NCBI GenBank assembly: GCA_013813345.1
Contig: JACCRW010000049.1
Span: 1-11,249, forward strand
Reading direction: 5' to 3'
Source: Actinomycetota bacterium
Lineage (GTDB): Bacteria; Actinomycetota; Thermoleophilia; Gaiellales; Gaiellaceae
Length of the DNA: 11,249 bases
Positions within the stretch are counted from its first letter, which is position 1, and every line of letters begins with the position of its first letter. This document shows, in pieces, positions 4,306-10,069 of this stretch. The notes beneath the pieces were generated by a model. It was given only the letters and a program-made list of their open reading frames with translations. It did not search any database and had not been told where the DNA came from. The translations under genes and the position numbers were made by a program.

Positions 4306-6588
4306 CTAGGCGCGCAGCTCGGCGCCGAATCGCTCGGCAAGCGTCGCCACGATGCGTTCGCGGAGCGGCGCCACGTCGTCGTCCGTGAGCGTCCGCTCCG
4401 GCGACTGGAAGGCGAGCCGGATCGCGACGGATTTGATGCCTGAACCGAGCTGCTCGCCCCGGTAGACGTCGAAGACCCGCGCCTCGCGAAGCTCCGGGCC
4501 CGCCGCCTCGCGCACCGCCGCGACAAGGGCTCCGGCCTCGACCTCCTCGGCAACCGCGACCGCGATGTCCTGACGGACGAGCGGGAAGCTGACGACGTCC
4601 TCGAACGTCACCGGCTCCTGCGACACGGCGAAGAGCAGCTCCAGATCGAGCTCGAACGCGCCCCAAGTGCCCTCGAGCGCGGCAGGATGCAACTCCCCGA
4701 CCAGCCCGGCAGCGGTACGTGCCGTCTTCCCCGGATGGAAGCGCTCGTCCTCGCCGCGCTCGAACGACGGCTCGGCCTTGAGGGCGCGGTAGACGGCCTC
4801 GACGACGCCCTTCGCCCGGCCGAAGCCGCCTTCGACGATGCCCGCGACGCGAACGTGCTCGTCGGGTAGGTCGTCGCCGGCGAGATAGACGCGGGCGATC
4901 TCGAAGAGAGCGATCCGCTCGGCGCCCGCATCGACGTTTCGGCGAGCAGCCTCGACGAGGCTCGGCAACAGCGAGGTGCGAAGCACGGTCAGCTCGACCG
5001 AGATCGGCTCGGGCAGGCTCCAGGGTCCGGAATCCGTTCCGGCAGGTCGCAGCGAGGGCGTGTAGGTCTCCGAGAAGCCCAGTCCGACGAGCGCGTCCTC
5101 GAGGCGCCGGCGCAGTTGCTGCGCGCGACTCAGCGTCCCGAACATCGCCCGTCGCGTCGGCAGCGTGAAGGGAACGTCGTCGAGCCGGAAGCGGGCCACC
5201 TCCTCCACAACGTCGATCTCTCGCGTGACGTCGCGAGCGCGCCAGGTCGGCGCGAGCACGCGCTCGCCGTCGCGGTCGAACCCGAGGCGCGCGAGCAGGC
5301 CGTACTGCTCCGCCGGCGGCGTCGGGAGGCCGATCGCCGCGTCTGCGCGTTCGGGTCGGTACACGATCGACGGCCGCTCCGGCAGCCCAGCGTGGACGTC
5401 GGCTTCCCCCACCCACCGGGCGCCTGCCACCTCGACGAGGAGCTGGGTGGCGAGCTTGGCGGCCTGACCAGCGAGGTGCGGATCGACCCCCTTCTCCCAG
5501 CGGTTCGAGCCCTCGGTGCGGAGGCGCAGGCGCTCGGAAGTGCGGAAGATGCCGAACGGCTCGAAGTTCGCAGCCTCCAGGAGGACGTCCGTCGTCGCCT
5601 CGCCGATCTCCGTCTCCTCACCGCCCATGATCGCCGCGAGCGCGACAGACCGCTCGCCGTCCGTGATCATCAGGTCGCTCGGATCGAGTCGCCGATCGAC
5701 GCCGTCGAGCGTTCGCAGCGTCTCCCCCGCTTCGGCGCGGCGGACGACGATCCGGCCGCCGCGCAATGTAGACCAGTCGAAGGCGTGCAGCGGGCTCCCA
5801 AGCGCGAGCATTGCGTAGTTGGTGATGTCGACCACGTTCGAGATCGGGCGCATCCCGGCGGCGAGCAGGCGCGCGCGCAGCCAGACCGGCGAGGGGGCGA
5901 CCGTGACTTCGCGGAAGAGACAGCCGACGTAACGCGGGCAGCCTGCGAGATCGTCGATCGCGATCGAAAGCGATTCCTCATCTGCGCGAGCCGGATCGAT
6001 CCCCGGTGGCGGCGCGAGCTCCAGCTCGTAGAGGGCTGCGATCTCCCGGGCCACTCCGTAGATCGAGAGCAGGTCCGGGCGGTTGCCGGTTACCTCGACG
6101 TCGAGCACGTGGTCGGCGAGCGGGAGCACGTCGGCGAGCGGCGTACCCGGGACGAGCTCCGGCAGGACCATGATCCCCGCGTGGTCGGAGCCGAGCTGGA
6201 CTTCCTCCTCCGAGAGGATCATCCCATTCGATGACTCGCCGCGCACCATCCGCTCATCGAGCTCGAGTCCGTTCGGCAGCACCGCGCCGGGGAGCGCGAC
6301 CCCCACGGTCGCGCCCGCGCCGAAGTTCCAGGCGCCGCAGACGATCTGGCGCGCCTCCGCTTCGCCGAGATCGACCTTGCAGAGCTGGAGCCGGTCCGCA
6401 TTCGGATGCTTGACCGCTTCGAGCACCTTCCCGACCCTGAACAGATCGAGATTGCCGCCCTCGTCGGAGACGCCTCGCGCCTCGATTGCGGCGACGACGC
6501 CCGTCGCGACGCTGAGCCGCTCGCCGAGCTCCGCGAGCGGCATCTCGAGCGCGACGTAGTCGCGGAGCCAGGAGACAGGGATCAGCAT
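4306..6588 (-). CDS. pheT: Phenylalanine--tRNA ligase beta subunit
   Basis: A 760-residue protein, slightly shorter than the roughly 800 residues of many bacterial PheT. It starts with the classic MLIPVSWLRDYV. Domains in order: OB-fold tRNA-binding (about 45-150, VKHPNADRLQLCKVDLG); B3/B4 (about 215-375), the region of editing activity in characterised enzymes, with RPISNVVDITNYAM and RTEGSNRWEKGVDP; B5 (about 400-470) ending PTWRARDVTREIDVVEEVAR; a catalytic-like core (about 480-655, VLRTSLLPSLVEAARRN); and the C-terminal ferredoxin-fold anticodon-binding domain (about 665-760, FPLVRQDIAVAV, YRGEQLGSGIKSVA, TLTDDDV). With PheS it forms the alpha2beta2 enzyme that charges tRNA-Phe in the cytoplasm. 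It begins 13 bases after the pheS stop with GAGG at a good distance, so it is translated from the pheS message. No terminator is visible in the 7-base gap to the convergent gene. Confidence 0.97.
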   Translation of the reverse strand: MLIPVSWLRDYVALEMPLAELGERLSVATGVVAAIEARGVSDEGGNLDLFRVGKVLEAVKHPNADRLQLCKVDLGEAEARQIVCGAWNFGAGATVGVALPGAVLPNGLELDERMVRGESSNGMILSEEEVQLGSDHAGIMVLPELVPGTPLADVLPLADHVLDVEVTGNRPDLLSIYGVAREIAALYELELAPPPGIDPARADEESLSIAIDDLAGCPRYVGCLFREVTVAPSPVWLRARLLAAGMRPISNVVDITNYAMLALGSPLHAFDWSTLRGGRIVVRRAEAGETLRTLDGVDRRLDPSDLMITDGERSVALAAIMGGEETEIGEATTDVLLEAANFEPFGIFRTSERLRLRTEGSNRWEKGVDPHLAGQAAKLATQLLVEVAGARWVGEADVHAGLPERPSIVYRPERADAAIGLPTPPAEQYGLLARLGFDRDGERVLAPTWRARDVTREIDVVEEVARFRLDDVPFTLPTRRAMFGTLSRAQQLRRRLEDALVGLGFSETYTPSLRPAGTDSGPWSLPEPISVELTVLRTSLLPSLVEAARRNVDAGAERIALFEIARVYLAGDDLPDEHVRVAGIVEGGFGRAKGVVEAVYRALKAEPSFERGEDERFHPGKTARTAAGLVGELHPAALEGTWGAFELDLELLFAVSQEPVTFEDVVSFPLVRQDIAVAVAEEVEAGALVAAVREAAGPELREARVFDVYRGEQLGSGIKSVAIRLAFQSPERTLTDDDVAPLRERIVATLAERFGAELRA

Positions 6589-6601
6589 CAGAGCGGCCTC
6601 A

Positions 6602-7597
6602 TCAGAATTGGCGCAGAACCCGGAGGTCGCCCTCCCAGAGCGCCCGGATGTCGGGGATGTCGTGCCGGAGCTGAGCCGTTCGCTCGAGCCCGCAGCCAAA
6701 GGCGAATCCGGACCACAGTTCCGGGTCGAGTCCGACGTTCTCGAAGACTCGGGGATCGACCATCCCGGCGCCGCCCATCTCGATCCAGCCGGAGTACTTG
6801 CACGTCCGGCAACCCACGCCACCACAGACCCCACACGAGACGTCAGGCTCGATCGAGGGCTCGGTAAACGGGAAGTAGTGGGTGCGGAAGCGCACGGCGC
6901 GCTCGGGCCCGTAGAGCGCGCGCATCACGTGGCGGAGAGTTCCCTTCAGGTCGGCGAGCGTGATTCCCCTGTCGACGGCGAGCCCTTCGAACTGGTGGAA
7001 GATCGGATAGCGCGTGGCCGTGATCGCGTCGCGCCGGTAGACGCGACCGATCGAGACCATGTAGACGGGCGGCTCGCGCTCCTCAAGCTGGTGGATCTGG
7101 GACGCCGAGGTCTCGGTGCGGAGCACGCGGGTCTCGTCGAGGAAGAACGTGTCGCGCGGCGAGCGGGCGGCGTGCGTCGGCTCGAATGCGAGCTTGTCGA
7201 AGTTGTAGGCGACGGTCTCGACCTCGCGGTCGTCGCGGATCTCGTAGCCGAGGCCGAGGAAGGCGTCCTCGACCATCCGCCGCACCTGGGTGATCGGATG
7301 CAGATGGCCGACGGGAAGCTCATCGCCGGGGAGCGTCACGTCGACCCGCTCCTCGCGCAGGCGCCGGTCGAGCTCGGCGCGCCCGAGCTCCTCCTCACGG
7401 GTGTCGGCCGACTCCTCGATCCTGCGGCGCACCGCATTCAGCGTCATGCCGGTTTCGCGATCCCGCACCGCGCGAAGGGCCTGCGGCAGCTCGGCCTTCC
7501 GGCCGAGGAACCGAACCCTCGCCTCCTCCACCTCGTCGACGGTTGCAGCCGCCTCGATCGCGCTCAGAGCCTGGGATTCGAGCGTCTGGGCGTCCAC
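6602..7597 (-). CDS. pheS: Phenylalanine--tRNA ligase alpha subunit
   Basis: A 331-residue class II synthetase subunit that carries the active site for phenylalanine activation. An N-terminal coiled-coil arm (about 1-85, ARVRFLGRKAELPQALRAVR) contacts tRNA in the family. The catalytic domain shows HPITQVRRMVEDAFLGLGYE (motif 1 region, 100-119), GRVYRRDAITATRYPIFHQF (motif 2, 184-203), FPFTEPSIEPDV (242-253) and GFAFGCGLERTAQLRHDIPD (motif 3, 297-316). A CX2CX4CX2C knuckle (Cys255, 258, 263, 266) precedes SGWIEMGGAGMV, as in many bacterial PheS. GTG 7597 was chosen because it gives the usual family start; the longer frame enters the divergent methyltransferase gene. TACAGT lies 7 bases upstream with no Shine-Dalgarno sequence, so the message is probably leaderless. 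It is co-transcribed with pheT. Confidence 0.97.
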   Translation of the reverse strand: MDAQTLESQALSAIEAAATVDEVEEARVRFLGRKAELPQALRAVRDRETGMTLNAVRRRIEESADTREEELGRAELDRRLREERVDVTLPGDELPVGHLHPITQVRRMVEDAFLGLGYEIRDDREVETVAYNFDKLAFEPTHAARSPRDTFFLDETRVLRTETSASQIHQLEEREPPVYMVSIGRVYRRDAITATRYPIFHQFEGLAVDRGITLADLKGTLRHVMRALYGPERAVRFRTHYFPFTEPSIEPDVSCGVCGGVGCRTCKYSGWIEMGGAGMVDPRVFENVGLDPELWSGFAFGCGLERTAQLRHDIPDIRALWEGDLRVLRQF

Positions 7598-7604
7598 GCG
7601 GGCG

Positions 7605-7610
7605 ACTGTA
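7605..7610 (-). promoter_or_regulatory. Candidate -10 box of pheST (leaderless type)
   Basis: Minus-strand TACAGT is followed by seven bases and GTG. The 16-base string TACAGTCGCCCGCGTG differs at one base from the one before the cNMP-binding gene. It overlaps by two bases the -10 box proposed for the divergent methyltransferase. No clear -35 is seen. Confidence 0.5.
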
Positions 7611-7614
7611 CCAT
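7609..7614 (+). promoter_or_regulatory. Candidate -10 box of the methyltransferase gene
   Basis: TACCAT ends 8 bases before GTG 7623. It shares its TA (7609-7610) with the opposing pheST -10 box, so both promoters cannot be occupied at once. The -35 is not recognisable and no Shine-Dalgarno sequence precedes the start. Confidence 0.4.
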
Positions 7615-7622
7615 CGGCCCGC

Positions 7623-8336
7623 GTGAGCGATCCCAGCCCGTACGACGCCATAGCAAGGGTGTACGACCCGTGGAGCGCGAGCGTCACCGAGGACGTCGAC
7701 TTCTACGTCGAGGAAGCGCTCGCGGCGGGCGATCCGGTGGTCGAGCTCGCCTGCGGGACGGGGCGGATCGCGGTGCCGATCGCGCTCGCGGGACTCCGCG
7801 TGATCGGCGTCGACGGCTCGCTCGGGATGCTCGAGGTCGCGCGCGAGCGTGCCCGCGCAGCCGGCATCGAAGAGCTCGTCGATCTGCGCCATGGCGATCT
7901 CCGCAGGCCGCCGGTCGCCGAGCGGGTGCAGCTCGTGCTCGTGCCATTTCGCTCGCTGCTCCACATGACGACCGAGGCCGACCGCGAGCGCGCCCTCGCA
8001 GCCGCCTACTCCCTGCTCGAGCCCGGCGGCCGGCTCGTCTTCGACGTCTTCGCGCCGGGCAAGGAGGACGTCGAGGCGACGCACGGCCGCTGGCTCGAGC
8101 GCGAGCCCGGGATCTTCGAGCGCGCCGACTGGGACGAAGGCGAGCGAACGCTGACGCTCTCCGTCCGCCGGGGTGAGGAGGCTTCGACGATGCTGCTCGC
8201 CTGGCTCTCTCCGCCCGAGTGGTCACTCCTACTCGAGCGCGCCGGCTTCGAGGTGGAGGAGCTCTATGGCTGGTTCGACCGCCGGCCCTACGCAGGCGGC
8301 GAGGACGTCGTCTTTGTTGCTAGGCGACGGGAGTGA
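7623..8336 (+). CDS. Class I SAM-dependent methyltransferase
   Basis: A 237-residue Rossmann-fold methyltransferase (Methyltransf_25/11 type). It opens with the typical YDAIARVYDPW (7-17). Motif I is VVELACGTGRIAVPIA (39-54), the SAM-binding glycine loop; motif II is VIGVDGSLGMLEVARERA (60-77), with Asp64 positioned for the ribose hydroxyls; LRHGDLRRPP (88-97) holds the adenine-side acidic residue. A post-core LEPGGRLVFDVFAPG strand follows. The substrate cannot be read from the sequence. GTG 7623 was chosen because it directly precedes the conserved opening and has a TACCAT box 8 bases upstream; longer frames run into pheS. Its last 17 bases overlap the convergent MOSC gene. Confidence 0.9.
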   Translation: MSDPSPYDAIARVYDPWSASVTEDVDFYVEEALAAGDPVVELACGTGRIAVPIALAGLRVIGVDGSLGMLEVARERARAAGIEELVDLRHGDLRRPPVAERVQLVLVPFRSLLHMTTEADRERALAAAYSLLEPGGRLVFDVFAPGKEDVEATHGRWLEREPGIFERADWDEGERTLTLSVRRGEEASTMLLAWLSPPEWSLLLERAGFEVEELYGWFDRRPYAGGEDVVFVARRRE

Positions 8337-8922
8337 CTGCGTCGCCGACACGGACTCGGCCCGGCTCGACGACATCTGCGTAGACGCCGAAGCAGATCTC
8401 GCCGTCGAGCTTGCCTCGATACGCGAGGATCGCGCGGAGGGTGTCGCGGTCGCGGAGCCCGGTCTCCGGGTCGTAGGTCGTGTTCGCGCAGCGGCCGACA
8501 GGTCCACCGACGCGCACGACCGCCTCGCCCAGGCGCAGCAATCTCTCTTCCCACTCGTCCTCCGCGTGTGGCTCGACGCCGCTCAGGTCGACGAGCATGC
8601 GGAAGCGGCGCGGGTCGAGCTGCGGGTCACCGAGGCGGCTTCCGAGCTCCGAGATCGAGCCGTCGCCGAGCAGCGTGATCGGGTGGAGCGAGTCGGTGCC
8701 GATTCCGTCCTCGGCTGCACGCAGGATCCGCAGCGGCTTGCTGACGTAGTCGGAAAGCGCCTCGCACATCGCCGCCTCCAGCACGCGCCCGTACACCGGC
8801 CGTCCCCAGAAGTCTCCCATCGCCGAGTCGCCACCCAGGGCGTCCGCGCCCACGGCCGAGCCGTCCGGGAAGTGGAGCGTCAGCCGCTCGGCAGCGGGGT
8901 CGTACTCGGGTCGGATCCGCAC
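8320..8922 (-). CDS. MOSC domain-containing protein (YcbX/mARC-like, with MOSC_N beta-barrel)
   Basis: Coordinates are from the first canonical start, GTG 8922 (200 residues), but conserved coding sequence continues upstream to about 9084 (see next entry), so the real protein is probably about 254 residues. The C-terminal MOSC domain shows RFRMLVDLSGVEPHAEDEW (107-125 of the short form), then PVGRCANTTYDPETGLRDRD (141-160) with Cys145 in the RC motif. That is the position of the conserved MOSC cysteine, which binds molybdenum cofactor in mARC-type proteins. A role in molybdenum-dependent reduction or sulfur transfer is inferred from the family; no partner redox gene is adjacent. It follows the smaller MOSC gene in the same orientation, and its 3' end overlaps the methyltransferase. 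Confidence 0.85.
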   Translation of the reverse strand: MRIRPEYDPAAERLTLHFPDGSAVGADALGGDSAMGDFWGRPVYGRVLEAAMCEALSDYVSKPLRILRAAEDGIGTDSLHPITLLGDGSISELGSRLGDPQLDPRRFRMLVDLSGVEPHAEDEWEERLLRLGEAVVRVGGPVGRCANTTYDPETGLRDRDTLRAILAYRGKLDGEICFGVYADVVEPGRVRVGDAVTPVA

Positions 8923-9084
8923 GAGCGGCCCGTGGTAGGCGCCGCGGAAGAGACGCCCGTCCGGCTGGATCAGGAAGAAGCGCCTGTTTTCGCGGACGCC
9001 CGCCGCCTCGAGCAGGATCTCGGCCGGGTGCTCGAGCCCGAGGCTCTTGACCGGCGCGACATTGAAGCCGGCTACAGCAGGGAT
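8923..9084 (-). other. In-frame N-terminal coding extension of the long MOSC gene, lacking a canonical start
   Basis: Upstream of GTG 8922 the same frame encodes 54 residues including AVAGFNVAPVKSLGLEHP and NRRFFLIQPDGRLFRGAYHG, the typical N-terminal barrel of MOSC_N proteins. No ATG, GTG or TTG occurs in frame before the upstream TGA. The codon where the family normally starts is ATC at 9084-9082 (reading xPAVAGFNVAPVK), inside the 3' end of the preceding MOSC gene, with GGGGA six bases upstream. Confidence 0.55.
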
Positions 9085-9488
9085 AGCTCGTCCCCGACCG
9101 CGACCTCGCCGCCGTCAACGACGCGGGCAAGCATCCCGCGCTTGCCCTCGAGTTGCTTCCGCAAGCCCGGGCGCAGCGCATCCATCCGCTCGCAGGGATC
9201 GCACACCATCGTGATCTCGAAGACGGCTCCGCCTGCCTGAACCCGCTGGCCGATCGGCCATTCCTCCACGTCGGTGCCCGCGACCGTGATGTTCTCCCGG
9301 ATCGCGCCAGGCGCCAGCCGAAGACCGTCGAGATGCTCCTGCGAGACGAAGAGCACCTCGCGCATCGGTGGATTCGCGTGCGCGCAACCCTCGAAGCCGA
9401 GCCCGGCAACGGCTGTGACCCGCTCGTAGGGGGTCGAGACGCCGCTCTTGCGGGCCGGCGAGGTGAAGAGACCGGCGACGGTTGCCAT
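9072..9488 (-). CDS. Small single-domain MOSC protein
   Basis: A 138-residue protein that is essentially one MOSC domain. Landmarks are VAGLGFEGCAHANPP (27-41; many relatives read GLEGDxHA), VLFVSQEHLDGLRLAPG (45-61), AIRENITVAGTDV (62-74), VCDPCERMDALRPGLRKQL (95-113) with Cys96 and Cys99 at the conserved cysteine region, and RGMLARVVDGGEVAVGD (117-133). This is the stand-alone YiiM-like class rather than the two-domain class of its neighbour, so the two are not simple duplicates. The presumed role is sulfur or metal-sulfur carrier chemistry linked to molybdenum cofactor; the substrate is unknown. ATG 9488 is preceded at 7 bases by TACGCT and is divergent from lemA across only 29 bases. Confidence 0.88.
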   Translation of the reverse strand: MATVAGLFTSPARKSGVSTPYERVTAVAGLGFEGCAHANPPMREVLFVSQEHLDGLRLAPGAIRENITVAGTDVEEWPIGQRVQAGGAVFEITMVCDPCERMDALRPGLRKQLEGKRGMLARVVDGGEVAVGDELSLL

Positions 9489-9511
9489 CCGTCCTAGCGT
9501 ATCGGTACGGT
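9482..9511 (+). promoter_or_regulatory. Candidate promoter of lemA-DUF2207
   Basis: TTGCCA (9482-9487), an 18-base spacer and TACGGT (9506-9511) fit a -35/-10 pair. The -10 ends 6 bases before ATG 9518. The -35 contains two bases of the start codon of the divergent MOSC gene (ATGGCAA read on the other strand), so the promoters and start sites are interleaved. Confidence 0.5.
9496..9501 (-). promoter_or_regulatory. Candidate -10 box of the small MOSC gene
   Basis: Minus-strand TACGCT is followed by seven bases and ATG 9488. It matches the TANNNT pattern shared with the other first genes. AGGACGG between box and start could alternatively be a weak ribosome site. No -35 is evident. Confidence 0.4.
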
Positions 9512-9517
9512 CAGGCC

Positions 9518-10069
9518 ATGCTCTGGCTCTGGATCGTGCTCGGCGTCGTCGTGCTCAGCGTTGTCGCGCTCGTCCTGCTCTACAACCGGCTCGTTCGGTT
9601 GCGGAACCGGGTCGACAACGCGTGGGCGCAGGTGGACGTGCAGCTCAAGCGACGCTACGACCTGATCCCGAACCTCGTCGAAACGGTCAAGGGCTACGCC
9701 GCGCACGAGCGCGAGACGTTCGAGGCAGTCACGAACGCGCGGGCGGGCGCACAAGCTGCGCAGGGGCCGGCCGAGCAAGGCGCTGCGGAGGGCATCCTCG
9801 GCCAGGCGCTCGGGCGGCTCTTCGCAGTCGCCGAGGCCTATCCGGAACTCCAGGCCGACGAGAACTTCCGTCAGCTCCAGGACGAGCTCGCGCAGACCGA
9901 GAACCGGATCGCGGTCTCCCGGCAGGTCTATAACGACACCGTCCTCACCTACAACAACGCGATCCAGACCGTGCCGACGGTCTTCATCGCGGGCATGTTC
10001 GGGTTCGCGAAGAAGGACTTCTTCGAGGCGGAGGAAGCGACCCGGGAGGCGCCACGCGTCGCGTTCTAG
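9518..10069 (+). CDS. lemA: LemA family protein
   Basis: A 183-residue protein with one N-terminal membrane helix (about 2-22) and an otherwise helical body. Family motifs are NRVDNAWAQVDVQLKRRYDL (30-49), IPNLVETVKGYAAHERETFE (50-69), AYPELQADENFRQLQDELAQ (107-126), and TENRIAVSRQVYND with TYNNAIQTVPT (127-154). Length and motif order match intact LemA. The molecular function is unknown; the protein is membrane-anchored with a coiled helical domain and is very often next to a DUF2207 gene, as here. ATG 9518 was chosen because it begins the membrane helix; TACGGT stands 6 bases before it and there is no clear Shine-Dalgarno sequence. Its last 16 bases overlap the proposed start of the DUF2207 gene. 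Confidence 0.95.
   Translation: MLWLWIVLGVVVLSVVALVLLYNRLVRLRNRVDNAWAQVDVQLKRRYDLIPNLVETVKGYAAHERETFEAVTNARAGAQAAQGPAEQGAAEGILGQALGRLFAVAEAYPELQADENFRQLQDELAQTENRIAVSRQVYNDTVLTYNNAIQTVPTVFIAGMFGFAKKDFFEAEEATREAPRVAF
10044..10056 (+). promoter_or_regulatory. Ribosome binding site followed by a non-canonical ACG start
   Basis: GGGAGG (10044-10049), a near-ideal Shine-Dalgarno core, is followed by four bases and ACG (10054-10056) in the DUF2207 frame. The sequence lies inside the last codons of lemA. It decides the start because the frame has no ATG, GTG or TTG before 10564. Confidence 0.5.

Noticed and set aside
4295..5416. 373-codon minus-strand frame overlapping the 3' part of pheT
   Set aside because: It is an out-of-frame shadow of pheT with arginine-rich composition.
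5116..6234. 372-codon open frame on the plus strand inside pheT
   Set aside because: It is antisense to well-conserved PheT and has arginine/aspartate-rich composition without domains; long antisense frames are expected at this GC content.
6608..8176. 522-codon plus-strand frame across pheS and part of the methyltransferase gene
   Set aside because: It runs antisense through PheS and then out of frame through the methyltransferase; no recognisable domain.
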